Source: Chania multitudinisentens RB-25
GTDB lineage: Bacteria; Pseudomonadota; Gammaproteobacteria; Enterobacterales; Enterobacteriaceae
NCBI RefSeq assembly: GCF_000520015.2
Contig: NZ_CP007044.2
Coordinates: 1,364,001 to 1,428,000, forward strand
Length of the DNA: 64,000 nucleotides
Direction: 5' to 3'
The notes beneath the pieces are model-generated. The model was not told the DNA's origin and did not search any database. It worked only from the letters and a program-made list of their open reading frames with translations. Positions 24,780 to 32,909 of this stretch are shown here, piece after piece. Position numbers and translations under genes: made by a program. Within the stretch, counting starts at the first letter, position 1. Every line of letters starts with the position of its first letter.

Positions 24780-24793
24780 TTCGGGAGGAAAGA

Positions 24794-25327
24794 ATGTCTC
24801 GTGTTGCAAAAGCACCCGTCGTCATTCCTGCCGGCGTAGAGGTAAAACTCAACGGTCAGGTTATTTCGATTAAGGGTAAGAACGGCGAGCTGACTCGTAC
24901 AGTCCACGACGCCGTTATCGTTACGCAAGAAGCTAATGCACTGACTTTCGCTCCGCGCGAAGGTTTTGCCAATGCGTGGGCCCAAGCAGGTACTACGCGC
25001 GCTTTGCTGAACGCAATGGTTGTCGGTGTTACCGAAGGCTTCACCAAGAAGCTGCAACTGGTAGGTGTTGGTTATCGTGCTGCTGTTAAAGGCAATGTGG
25101 TGAATTTAGCCTTGGGCTTCTCTCACCCAATCGATCATCAGCTGCCAGCAGGTATTACTGCTGAATGCCCAAGCCAAACTGAAATCGTGCTGAAAGGCGC
25201 CGATAAACAAGTTATTGGCCAGGTTGCTGCAGATCTGCGTGCCTACCGCCGTCCTGAGCCTTATAAAGGCAAAGGTGTCCGTTACGCCGACGAAGTCGTG
25301 CGTACCAAAGAGGCTAAGAAGAAGTAA
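24794..25327 (+). CDS. rplF: 50S ribosomal protein L6
   Basis: A 177-residue protein at the base of the L7/L12 stalk near the sarcin-ricin loop, with two tandem copies of the same fold. The C-terminal RRPEPYKGKGVRYADEVVRTKEAKKK is characteristic. It starts 14 bp after rpsH behind GGGAGG. Confidence 0.98.
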   Translation: MSRVAKAPVVIPAGVEVKLNGQVISIKGKNGELTRTVHDAVIVTQEANALTFAPREGFANAWAQAGTTRALLNAMVVGVTEGFTKKLQLVGVGYRAAVKGNVVNLALGFSHPIDHQLPAGITAECPSQTEIVLKGADKQVIGQVAADLRAYRRPEPYKGKGVRYADEVVRTKEAKKK

Positions 25328-25336
25328 GGTAACACT

Positions 25337-25690
25337 ATGGATAAGAAATCTGCTCGTATCCGTCGTGCGACCCGCGCACGCCGTAAGCTCAAAGAACTGG
25401 GGGCAACCCGCCTGGTGGTACATCGTACCCCGCGTCACATTTACGCACAGGTTATTGCTCCAAATGGTTCTGAAGTACTGGTAGCCGCTTCTACTGTAGA
25501 AAAAGCTATCACTGAGCAACTGAAGTATTCCGGTAACAAAGACGCAGCTGCAGCTGTAGGTAAAGCTCTGGCTGAGCGCGCGTTGGAAAAAGGGATTGCG
25601 AAAGTCTCCTTTGACCGTTCCGGTTTCCAATATCATGGTCGAGTCCAGGCACTGGCAGATGCTGCCCGTGAAGCTGGCCTTCAGTTCTAA
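25337..25690 (+). CDS. rplR: 50S ribosomal protein L18
   Basis: A 117-residue 5S rRNA-binding protein of the central protuberance. The basic N-terminus MDKKSARIRRATRARRKLKE and the ending FDRSGFQYHGRVQALADAAREAGLQF are conserved. It lies 9 bp after rplF. Confidence 0.98.
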   Translation: MDKKSARIRRATRARRKLKELGATRLVVHRTPRHIYAQVIAPNGSEVLVAASTVEKAITEQLKYSGNKDAAAAVGKALAERALEKGIAKVSFDRSGFQYHGRVQALADAAREAGLQF

Positions 25691-25704
25691 GGAAGAGGTT
25701 TAAG

Positions 25705-26205
25705 ATGGCTCACATCGAAAAACAAGCTGGCGAACTGCAGGAAAAGCTGATCGCGGTAAATCGCGTATCTAAAACCGTAAAAGGTGGCCGTATTTTCAGC
25801 TTTACCGCACTGACAGTCGTTGGTGATGGTAACGGTCGCGTTGGTTTTGGCTACGGCAAAGCACGCGAAGTTCCAGCAGCGATCCAGAAAGCGATGGAAA
25901 AAGCCCGTCGCAACATGATGAATGTCGCGCTGAACAGCGGCACCCTGCAGCACCCTGTTAAAGGTGCTCATACGGGTTCCCGTGTGTTCATGCAGCCAGC
26001 TCATGAAGGTACCGGTATCATCGCGGGTGGTGCAATGCGCGCCGTTCTCGAAGTTGCTGGGGTGCACAACGTATTGGCCAAAGCTTATGGTTCCACCAAC
26101 CCGATTAACGTGGTTCGTGCAACTATCGATGCTCTGGCAAATATGAAGTCTCCTGAAATGGTCGCTGCCAAGCGTGGTAAATCCGTTGCAGACATTCTGG
26201 GGTAA
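25705..26205 (+). CDS. rpsE: 30S ribosomal protein S5
   Basis: A 166-residue protein at the mRNA entry channel that affects decoding accuracy. The N-terminal double-stranded-RNA-type domain contains the loop KTVKGGRIFSFTALTVVGDG near residues 22-41, the site of spectinomycin-resistance changes in E. coli; no deletion is seen. The C-terminal domain contains GTGIIAGGAMRAVLEVAGV. Confidence 0.98.
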   Translation: MAHIEKQAGELQEKLIAVNRVSKTVKGGRIFSFTALTVVGDGNGRVGFGYGKAREVPAAIQKAMEKARRNMMNVALNSGTLQHPVKGAHTGSRVFMQPAHEGTGIIAGGAMRAVLEVAGVHNVLAKAYGSTNPINVVRATIDALANMKSPEMVAAKRGKSVADILG

Positions 26206-26211
26206 TTGACC

Positions 26212-26391
26212 ATGGCTAAGACTATCAAAGTTACACAAGTTCGCAGCTCCATTGGCCGTCTGCCGAAGCATAAAGCTACACTGCTCGGTCTGGGTCTGCG
26301 TCGTATTGGTCACACCGTAGAGCGCGAGGATACTCCTGCTGTACGCGGTATGATCAACCTGGTTTCCTACATGGTTAAGGTTGAGGAGTAA
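26212..26391 (+). CDS. rpmD: 50S ribosomal protein L30
   Basis: A 59-residue small 50S protein. The ATG at 26212, six bases after the rpsE stop, gives MAKTIKVTQVRSSIGRLPKHK, as in E. coli; a TTG two codons earlier is unlikely. It lies between rpsE and rplO. Confidence 0.97.
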   Translation: MAKTIKVTQVRSSIGRLPKHKATLLGLGLRRIGHTVEREDTPAVRGMINLVSYMVKVEE

Positions 26392-26394
26392 CAG

Positions 26395-26829
26395 ATGCGT
26401 TTAAATACTCTGTCTCCGGCTGAAGGTGCCAAGCATGCGCCGAAGCGTGTAGGTCGTGGTATTGGTTCTGGCCTGGGTAAAACCGGCGGCCGTGGTCACA
26501 AAGGTCAGAAGTCTCGTTCTGGCGGTGGCGTACGTCGTGGTTTTGAAGGTGGTCAGATGCCTTTATATCGTCGTTTGCCGAAATTCGGCTTCACCTCTCG
26601 CAAAGCTATGATTACGGCAGAAGTTCGTCTGTCTGAACTGGCTCTGATCGAAGGCGACGTAATCGACCTGAACACGCTGAAAGCCGCTAACGTTGTTGGT
26701 ACCCAGATCGAGTTCGCGAAAGTTATGCTTTCTGGCGAAATCGCTCGTCCGGTTACCCTGCGTGGTCTGCGTGTCACCAAAGGCGCTCGTGCTGCTATCG
26801 AAGCTGCTGGCGGTAAAATTGAGGAATAA
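26395..26829 (+). CDS. rplO: 50S ribosomal protein L15
   Basis: A 144-residue late-assembly 50S protein. The Gly/Arg-rich N-terminal arm (GRGIGSGLGKTGGRGHKGQKSR near residues 20-41) threads into 23S rRNA and is followed by the globular domain. It starts 3 bp after the rpmD stop and precedes secY by 8 bp. Confidence 0.98.
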   Translation: MRLNTLSPAEGAKHAPKRVGRGIGSGLGKTGGRGHKGQKSRSGGGVRRGFEGGQMPLYRRLPKFGFTSRKAMITAEVRLSELALIEGDVIDLNTLKAANVVGTQIEFAKVMLSGEIARPVTLRGLRVTKGARAAIEAAGGKIEE

Positions 26830-26837
26830 GTGAGCGA

Positions 26838-28169
26838 ATGGCTAAGCAACCAGGATTAGATTTTCAAAGTGCTAAAGGCGGACTCGGCGAGCTGAAGCGC
26901 AGACTTTTGTTTGTTATCGGCGCGCTGATTGTTTTCCGCATCGGCTCTTTTATTCCGATTCCTGGTATCGATGCCACTGTGCTTGCCAAATTGCTTGAGC
27001 AGCAAAGAGGCACCATCATTGAAATGTTTAACATGTTCTCTGGTGGTGCTCTCAGCCGTGCTTCTATCTTTGCGCTGGGGATCATGCCGTATATTTCGGC
27101 GTCGATCATTATCCAGCTGTTAACGGTGGTTCACCCAACGTTAGCGGAGATCAAGAAAGAAGGGGAGGCTGGCCGTCGCAAGATTAGTCAGTACACCCGT
27201 TACGGTACGCTGGTATTGGCCATATTCCAATCGATCGGTATTGCTACCGGTCTACCGAATATGCCTGGTATGCAGGGCCTGGTGTTAAACCCAGGTTTTG
27301 CATTCTACTTTACTGCGGTTGTGAGTCTGGTTACTGGGACAATGTTCCTGATGTGGCTAGGTGAGCAGATTACTGAACGTGGTATCGGTAACGGTATCTC
27401 GATCATTATCTTTGCGGGTATTGTGGCGGGTTTACCGCCGGCAATCGGTCATACTATTGAGCAAGCTCGGCAAGGCGACCTGCACTTCCTCCTGTTGCTG
27501 TTGGTTGCAGTCTTAGTGTTTGCAGTAACCTTCTTCGTTGTTTTCATTGAGCGTGGTCAACGTCGTATCGTTGTTAACTATGCGAAACGTCAACAAGGTC
27601 GTCGTGTTTACGCAGCACAGAGCACACACTTACCGCTGAAAGTGAATATGGCAGGGGTGATCCCGGCAATCTTTGCTTCCAGTATTATTCTGTTCCCTGC
27701 CACGATTGCATCCTGGTTTGGGGGCGGTACCGGTTGGAACTGGCTGACAACGATTTCGCTATATTTGCAGCCTGGGCAACCGCTTTATGTGTTACTCTAT
27801 GCATCTGCAATCATCTTCTTCTGTTTCTTCTACACGGCGTTGGTTTTCAATCCGCGTGAAACAGCAGATAACCTGAAGAAGTCCGGTGCCTTCGTACCAG
27901 GAATTCGTCCGGGAGAGCAAACGGCGAAGTATATCGATAAGGTAATGACGCGTTTAACCCTGGTGGGCGCGATGTACATTACTTTCATCTGCCTGATCCC
28001 GGAGTTCATGCGTGATGCAATGAAAGTACCGTTTTATTTTGGTGGTACTTCTCTACTGATCGTGGTTGTTGTCATCATGGACTTTATGGCTCAAGTGCAA
28101 ACTCTGATGATGTCAAGTCAGTATGAGTCTGCATTGAAGAAAGCAAACCTGAAAGGCTATAACCGCTAG
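26838..28169 (+). CDS. secY: SecY, translocon channel subunit
   Basis: A 443-residue inner-membrane protein with ten membrane segments forming the SecYEG protein-conducting channel. The plug region follows the first segment (near 60-70), the pore-ring segment ISASIIIQLL is near residues 86-95, and the cytoplasmic loops that contact SecA and the ribosome (EAGRRKISQYTRYGTLV; KRQQGRRVYAAQSTHLPLK) are conserved. Length equals E. coli SecY. Encoded in the spc operon after rplO. Confidence 0.98.
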   Translation: MAKQPGLDFQSAKGGLGELKRRLLFVIGALIVFRIGSFIPIPGIDATVLAKLLEQQRGTIIEMFNMFSGGALSRASIFALGIMPYISASIIIQLLTVVHPTLAEIKKEGEAGRRKISQYTRYGTLVLAIFQSIGIATGLPNMPGMQGLVLNPGFAFYFTAVVSLVTGTMFLMWLGEQITERGIGNGISIIIFAGIVAGLPPAIGHTIEQARQGDLHFLLLLLVAVLVFAVTFFVVFIERGQRRIVVNYAKRQQGRRVYAAQSTHLPLKVNMAGVIPAIFASSIILFPATIASWFGGGTGWNWLTTISLYLQPGQPLYVLLYASAIIFFCFFYTALVFNPRETADNLKKSGAFVPGIRPGEQTAKYIDKVMTRLTLVGAMYITFICLIPEFMRDAMKVPFYFGGTSLLIVVVVIMDFMAQVQTLMMSSQYESALKKANLKGYNR

Positions 28170-28202
28170 TCAGGCGCGTTTGAGAAGTTACGGAGAGTAA
28201 AA

Positions 28203-28319
28203 ATGAAAGTTCGTGCTTCCGTCAAGAAATTATGTCGTAACTGCAAAATCGTTAAGCGTAACGGTGTTATTCGTGTGATTTGCAGTGCCGAGCCGAAGCA
28301 TAAACAGCGTCAAGGCTGA
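28203..28319 (+). CDS. rpmJ: 50S ribosomal protein L36
   Basis: A 38-residue zinc-binding 50S protein, MKVRASVKKLCRNCKIV..., with the C+ zinc ligands Cys11, Cys14, Cys27 and His33. This zinc form is the one usually replaced by a Cys-less paralogue under zinc limitation. Start ATG behind CGGAGAG, 33 bp after secY. Last gene of the spc operon. Confidence 0.96.
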   Translation: MKVRASVKKLCRNCKIVKRNGVIRVICSAEPKHKQRQG

Positions 28320-28354
28320 TTATCTCGCATATTTTTCTTGCAAAGTTGGGTTGA

Positions 28355-28383
28355 GCTGGCTAGATTAGCCAGCCAATCTTTTA
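28355..28383 (+). terminator. spc operon terminator or attenuator
   Basis: GCTGGCTA (28355-28362), a 3-nt loop and TAGCCAGC (28366-28373) form a perfect 8-bp stem followed by AATCTTTTA. The U-run is interrupted, so partial read-through into the alpha operon is likely. Confidence 0.65.
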
Positions 28384-28390
28384 TATGTAG

Positions 28391-28475
28391 CTGCAACATT
28401 ATTTGAGTATCCTGAAAACGGGCTTTTCAGAATGGTGTTGCTGTAAAAATAAGTAGGAGTGCATAGTGGCCCGTA
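28391..28475 (+). promoter_or_regulatory. Alpha operon leader, S4-binding pseudoknot
   Basis: The leader contains GCAACA (28393-28398) pairing with TGTTGC (28436-28441) and, inside, CTGAAAA pairing with TTTTCAG (about 28412-28430). This is followed by TAGGAG and the GTG start of rpsM. The segment is closely similar to the E. coli alpha-operon mRNA, whose nested pseudoknot is bound by S4 to repress translation. Confidence 0.8.
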
Positions 28476-28822
28476 TAGCAGGCATTAACATTCCTGATCA
28501 TAAACATACCGTTATCGCCTTAACGTCGATTTTCGGAATCGGTAAAACCCGTTCACAGTCTATCTGTGCTGCTACGGGTATTGCCGAAAGTGTTAAGATC
28601 AGTGAGCTGTCTGAAGAGCAAATTGAACAGCTGCGTGAAGCAGTTGCCAAATTCACTGTCGAAGGTGATTTGCGTCGTGAAGTTACCCTGAGCATCAAGC
28701 GTCTGATGGATCTTGGTACATATCGTGGTTTACGCCATCGTCGTGGTCTGCCAGTGCGCGGTCAGCGTACTAAGACCAACGCACGTACCCGTAAGGGTCC
28801 GCGTAAACCGATCAAGAAATAA
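28466..28822 (+). CDS. rpsM: 30S ribosomal protein S13
   Basis: A 118-residue head protein contacting the P-site tRNA and forming intersubunit bridges. It begins with GTG at 28466, as in E. coli, within the S4 pseudoknot. MARIAGINIPDHKHTVIAL and the C-terminal RGLPVRGQRTKTNARTRKGPRKPIKK are diagnostic. First gene of the alpha operon. Confidence 0.98.
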   Translation: MARIAGINIPDHKHTVIALTSIFGIGKTRSQSICAATGIAESVKISELSEEQIEQLREAVAKFTVEGDLRREVTLSIKRLMDLGTYRGLRHRRGLPVRGQRTKTNARTRKGPRKPIKK

Positions 28823-28838
28823 TCGGGGTGATTGAATA

Positions 28839-29228
28839 ATGGCAAAGGCACCTGTTCGTACACGTAAGCGTGTAAGAAAGCAAGTCTCTGACGGCGTGGC
28901 TCATATCCATGCTTCTTTCAACAACACCATTGTAACTATTACCGATCGTCAGGGTAATGCTTTGGGTTGGGCAACTGCCGGTGGTTCCGGTTTCCGTGGT
29001 TCTCGTAAGTCAACTCCGTTTGCAGCTCAGGTTGCAGCTGAACGTTGTGCTGACGCAGTAAAAGAATACGGTATCAAGAACCTGGAAGTTATGGTTAAAG
29101 GACCTGGTCCTGGTCGTGAGTCTACTATCCGCGCTCTGAACGCGGCTGGTTTCCGCATCACTAATATCACTGATGTGACTCCGATCCCTCATAACGGTTG
29201 TCGTCCGCCGAAAAAGCGTCGCGTGTAA
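28839..29228 (+). CDS. rpsK: 30S ribosomal protein S11
   Basis: A 129-residue platform protein lining the E site. The start [22 protein letters not shown] and the ending [19 protein letters not shown] identify it; the NG near residue 119 is the Asn-Gly site known to form isoaspartate in E. coli S11. 16 bp after rpsM. Confidence 0.98.
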
Positions 29229-29261
29229 CGCCCCTGCTTTTCGGATTGTTGGAGAAAGAAA

Positions 29262-29882
29262 ATGGCAAGATATTTGGGTCCTAAGCTCAAGCTTAGCCGC
29301 CGTGAGGGCACAGACCTGTTCCTGAAGTCTGGCGTTCGCGCGATAGATTCAAAATGCAAATTAGAACAACCACCAGGTCAACACGGTGCGCGTAAACCGC
29401 GTTTGTCTGACTATGGTGTTCAGTTACGTGAGAAGCAAAAAGTTCGCCGTATGTACGGTGTTCTGGAACGCCAGTTCCGTAACTATTACAAAGAAGCAAC
29501 TCGCCTGAAAGGCAACACAGGTGAAAACCTGTTGGCTCTTCTGGAAGGTCGTTTGGACAACGTTGTTTACCGTATGGGCTTTGGTGCCACTCGTGCTGAA
29601 GCACGTCAGTTGGTCAGCCATAAAGCAATTATGGTGAATGGCCGCGTTGTCAACATCGCTTCTTATCAGGTATCTCCGAATGACGTAGTCAGCATCCGCG
29701 AGAAAGCTAAAAAGCAGTCTCGTGTTAAGGCTTCTCTGGAGCTGGCTGAACAGCGTGAAAAGCCAACCTGGCTGGAAGTTGATGCTGCGAAGATGGAAGG
29801 TGTGTTCAAGCGTATTCCTGAACGTACTGATCTGTCGGCAGACATTAACGAACACCTGATCGTCGAGCTTTACTCCAAGTAA
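29262..29882 (+). CDS. rpsD: 30S ribosomal protein S4
   Basis: A 206-residue primary assembly protein of the 30S body and, in E. coli, the repressor of the alpha operon as well as an rRNA antitermination factor. An S4 RNA-binding domain covers about residues 96-160 (RLDNVVYRMGFGATRAEARQLVSH). Length equals E. coli S4. Confidence 0.98.
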   Translation: MARYLGPKLKLSRREGTDLFLKSGVRAIDSKCKLEQPPGQHGARKPRLSDYGVQLREKQKVRRMYGVLERQFRNYYKEATRLKGNTGENLLALLEGRLDNVVYRMGFGATRAEARQLVSHKAIMVNGRVVNIASYQVSPNDVVSIREKAKKQSRVKASLELAEQREKPTWLEVDAAKMEGVFKRIPERTDLSADINEHLIVELYSK

Positions 29883-29908
29883 AGCTTGAGTTTCAAAGAG
29901 AGGACACA

Positions 29909-30898
29909 ATGCAGGGTTCTGTGACAGAGTTTCTAAAACCGCGCCTGGTAGATATCGAGCAAGTCAGTTCGACGCACGCCAAGGTGACCCTTGAGCCTTT
30001 AGAGCGTGGCTTTGGCCATACTCTTGGCAACGCACTGCGCCGTATTCTGCTTTCATCTATGCCGGGTTGCGCGGTGACCGAGGTTGAGATTGATGGTGTA
30101 CTGCATGAGTACAGCACCAAAGAAGGCGTACAGGAAGATATCCTGGAGATCCTGCTCAACCTGAAAGGGCTGGCGGTGAGAGTTCAAGGCAAAGACGAAG
30201 TTATCCTTACCTTGAATAAATCTGGCATTGGCCCTGTGACCGCTGCCGACATTACCCATGATGGTGATGTCGAAATCGTCAAACCACAGCACGTGATCTG
30301 CCACCTGACTGATGAGAATGCTGCTATCGGCATGCGTATCAAAGTTCAGCGTGGTCGTGGTTATGTGCCGGCTTCTGCCCGAATTCATTCGGAAGAAGAT
30401 GAGCGCCCGATTGGCCGTCTGTTGGTTGATGCCTGCTATAGCCCTGTAGAGCGTATTGCCTACAATGTTGAAGCAGCGCGTGTAGAACAGCGTACTGATC
30501 TGGACAAGTTGGTAATCGAGATGGAAACCAATGGTACGATCGATCCTGAAGAGGCGATCCGCCGTGCGGCAACCATTCTGGCAGAACAACTGGAAGCTTT
30601 CGTTGACTTACGTGATGTTCGTCAGCCGGAAGTGAAAGAAGAGAAACCAGAATTTGATCCGATCCTACTGCGCCCTGTTGACGATCTGGAATTGACTGTC
30701 CGCTCTGCTAACTGCCTCAAGGCAGAAGCTATCCACTACATCGGTGATCTGGTACAGCGTACCGAGGTTGAGTTGCTGAAAACGCCTAACCTGGGTAAAA
30801 AATCTCTTACTGAGATTAAAGACGTGCTGGCTTCGCGTGGTTTGTCTCTGGGCATGCGCCTGGAAAACTGGCCACCAGCAAGCATTGCTGACGAGTAA
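29909..30898 (+). CDS. rpoA: RNA polymerase alpha subunit
   Basis: A 329-residue subunit. The N-terminal domain (about 1-235; [15 protein letters not shown] near residues 38-52) dimerises and assembles beta and beta'. The C-terminal domain (about 250-329) contains [19 protein letters not shown], with the Arg265-region residues that bind UP elements, followed by [19 protein letters not shown]. The A-rich tract upstream of the rRNA P1 promoter in this window is the kind of target it contacts. Encoded between rpsD and rplQ. Confidence 0.98.
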
Positions 30899-30938
30899 CC
30901 GGATCACAGGTTAAGGTTTTACTGAGAAGGATAAGGTC

Positions 30939-31328
30939 ATGCGCCATCGTAAGAGTGGTCGTCAACTGAACCGTAACAGCAGCCATCGCCAGGCTATGTT
31001 CCGTAACATGGCCGGCTCTTTGGTTCGTCATGAAATCATCAAGACGACCCTGCCAAAAGCGAAAGAGCTGCGTCGCGTTGTTGAGCCGCTGATTACTCTT
31101 GCCAAGACCGACAGCGTAGCTAATCGTCGTCTGGCATTCGCCCGTACTCGTGATAACGAGATCGTGGCAAAACTGTTTAACGAGCTAGGCCCGCGTTTTG
31201 CGAGCCGTGCCGGTGGTTACACTCGCATTCTGAAGTGTGGCTTCCGCGCAGGCGACAACGCGCCGATGGCATACATCGAGCTGGTTGATCGTGCTGAGTC
31301 TCAAGCAGAAGTGGCAACTGCAGAGTAA
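30939..31328 (+). CDS. rplQ: 50S ribosomal protein L17
   Basis: A 129-residue protein near the tunnel exit. MRHRKSGRQLNRNSSHRQAMFRN at the start is diagnostic; the acidic C-terminal tail is variable in the family. Last gene of the alpha operon, followed by a very strong terminator. Confidence 0.98.
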   Translation: MRHRKSGRQLNRNSSHRQAMFRNMAGSLVRHEIIKTTLPKAKELRRVVEPLITLAKTDSVANRRLAFARTRDNEIVAKLFNELGPRFASRAGGYTRILKCGFRAGDNAPMAYIELVDRAESQAEVATAE

Positions 31329-31338
31329 TCTGTAGACG

Positions 31339-31372
31339 CGTAAAAAAACCGGGCTTGCCCGGTTTTTTTACG
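31339..31372. terminator. Alpha operon terminator
   Basis: CGTAAAAAAACCGGG, loop CTTG, CCCGGTTTTTTTACG: a perfect 15-bp inverted repeat with a seven-T run in the stem, 10 bp after rplQ. It is symmetric enough to act in both directions. Confidence 0.95.
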
Positions 31373-31590
31373 TCTATTAATCAGAACGAAAACATCTCCC
31401 GGCATCGACACATCTTAAGATCCTTCTTTTTATCCGTTATGCTTGCTAATACTGTAAATCAAATTGACTACGCGTTTCTGCAATCAATGCTTGGGTGGAG
31501 CTCGTCAGTGGTTTGGTGGCGATAAGCGTGAATTTCCAGCATGGAGGCGTCAGCAACTTTTGATAAAAAATTCAATTCCGGGGAGCAAAG

Positions 31591-32022
31591 ATGTTTAAAA
31601 TTGGCCAATTAGCAAAGTTCGCGGATGTTACGCCAGATACTGTCCGTTATTATGAAAAGCAAGGCATGATGGGGCACAATACTCGTACGGAGGGTGGCTA
31701 TCGTTTGTATAGTGAACAGGATTTGCAGCGTTTACGTTTTATCCGTTACGCAAAGCAACTTGGCTTCACGTTGGAAACCATTGCAGAACTTCTGTCGATT
31801 CGTGTAGATCCTGAACATCATACTTGCAAAGAATCCAAATCTATTGTCGATGCCAGGCTGCGTGAGGTAGAAAACAAGCTTATGGAGCTTACGAGAATGC
31901 ATGAATCTCTTAAAAGGCTTAGTGATGCCTGTTGTGGCAGTGCTCATACCAGTAACTACTGTTCTATTCTGGAGGCTTTGGAGCAAGGCGCGAGCGAAGA
32001 CAAGAGTAAAAAATCAGTCTGA
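31591..32022 (+). CDS. zntR: ZntR, zinc-responsive MerR-type regulator
   Basis: A 143-residue MerR-family activator of the zinc exporter gene zntA, which is not in the window. The helix-turn-helix is at about 1-40 (FKIGQLAKFADVTPDTVRYYEK), with a coiled-coil dimerisation helix near 80-112. All zinc ligands known for E. coli ZntR are in register: Cys79 in EHHTCKES, and Cys114, Cys115, His119 and Cys124 in ACCGSAHTSNYC. The ATG follows GGGGAG. E. coli has yhdN between zntR and arfA; it is missing here. Confidence 0.95.
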   Translation: MFKIGQLAKFADVTPDTVRYYEKQGMMGHNTRTEGGYRLYSEQDLQRLRFIRYAKQLGFTLETIAELLSIRVDPEHHTCKESKSIVDARLREVENKLMELTRMHESLKRLSDACCGSAHTSNYCSILEALEQGASEDKSKKSV

Positions 32023-32105
32023 ACGTTCCCGACACTTTAATTTTTATCTGCACAGCAGTATTATCAGCCTGTTTTATGTCCACGCGATTCACAAGGAATA
32101 TGACT

Positions 32106-32312
32106 ATGACTAAATATCGGCATACTAAAGGCCAAATCCAGGAAAATGCCATTGAGGCGTTGTTACATGACCCGCTTTTCCGTCAGCGCGTAGAAAAGAA
32201 TATCAAAGGGAAAGGCAGTTACCGGCGTAAGGATAAACACACAAAGGGCGGTAACTGGGAGGCCAGTGGTAAGTTAATCAATAACAACTTACCACTGGCC
32301 TTCTGGTTTTAA
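32106..32312 (+). CDS. arfA: ArfA, alternative ribosome-rescue factor
   Basis: A 68-residue protein that recruits RF2 to ribosomes stalled on nonstop mRNA, backing up tmRNA trans-translation. The conserved core is HTKGQIQENAIEALLHDPLFRQRVEK (residues 5-30), then KGKGSYRRKDKH. The C-terminal codons contain a perfect 15-bp hairpin. In E. coli such a hairpin is cut by RNase III or terminates transcription, so the normal message lacks a stop and the product is made only when trans-translation fails. The annotated stop at 32310-32312 may therefore rarely be used. The ATG at 32106 was chosen by homology, with GGAAT upstream. Confidence 0.93.
   Translation: MTKYRHTKGQIQENAIEALLHDPLFRQRVEKNIKGKGSYRRKDKHTKGGNWEASGKLINNNLPLAFWF
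32261..32300 (+). promoter_or_regulatory. arfA nonstop hairpin (RNase III/termination site)
   Basis: GGCCAGTGGTAAGTT (32261-32275), a 10-nt loop and AACTTACCACTGGCC (32286-32300): a perfect 15-bp stem inside the arfA reading frame just before its stop, followed by TTCTGGTTTT. Its position matches the E. coli arfA stem that produces truncated, nonstop arfA mRNA. Confidence 0.85.
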
Positions 32313-32317
32313 GGGAT

Positions 32318-32346
32318 AAAAAGCCATTTTGATAAGATGGCTTTTT
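32318..32346. terminator. Bidirectional terminator between arfA and mscL
   Basis: AAAAAGCCAT (32318-32327) and ATGGCTTTTT (32337-32346) with a 9-nt loop give a U-run on both strands. It serves the convergent genes arfA and mscL. Confidence 0.9.
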
Positions 32347-32364
32347 AGCATCCTGCCAAGCATA

Positions 32365-32781
32365 TTACAGCTTCGATTGTTGCTGCTGGCTCAATAAATC
32401 GCGGATTTCTGTTAACAACTTCTCTTCGGCCGTTGGCGTGGGAGGGGCTGCTGGTTCTTCAGCGCTTTTGTTGCGCATCTTGTTCATTAATTTGATAGCC
32501 ATAAAGATCGCGAAGGCGACGATGATAAAGTCGAAAATATTTTGAAGGAAGGCACCATAGTTCATAACTACGGCAGGGATAGTTCCTTCAGCCTCACGCA
32601 GTACTAGATGGAACTGCTTAAAGTCGACACCACCGATGAGCAAGCCTAACGGTGGCATAATGATATCGGCAACTAAAGAAGAAACGATTCTACCGAATGC
32701 AGCACCGATGATCACACCAACGGCCAAATCAACGACATTGCCGCGCATGGCAAATTCGCGGAATTCTTTCAAAATACCCAT
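32365..32781 (-). CDS. mscL: MscL, large-conductance mechanosensitive channel
   Basis: A 138-residue homopentameric inner-membrane channel that opens under extreme tension and releases solutes during hypo-osmotic shock. The N-terminal amphipathic helix MGILKEFREFAMRGN precedes TM1 (about 16-45, VVDLAVGVIIGAAFGRIVSSLV). A periplasmic loop and TM2 (about 75-100, FIIVAFAIFMAIKLMN) follow, with a C-terminal helical bundle. Transcribed leftward, 128 bp after the trkA stop. Confidence 0.97.
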   Translation of the reverse strand: MGILKEFREFAMRGNVVDLAVGVIIGAAFGRIVSSLVADIIMPPLGLLIGGVDFKQFHLVLREAEGTIPAVVMNYGAFLQNIFDFIIVAFAIFMAIKLMNKMRNKSAEEPAAPPTPTAEEKLLTEIRDLLSQQQQSKL

Positions 32782-32909
32782 AGCAACCCCTTAAAAAATT
32801 AATGATGCAAGTTTAGCAAAGCGATTTCCTTTCACCATGATGAGTATAGAAAAGTTTATGGTTTCTCTGGTTAGAGTACTGAGAAAAAACCATCCACATA
32901 ACCAATGTT

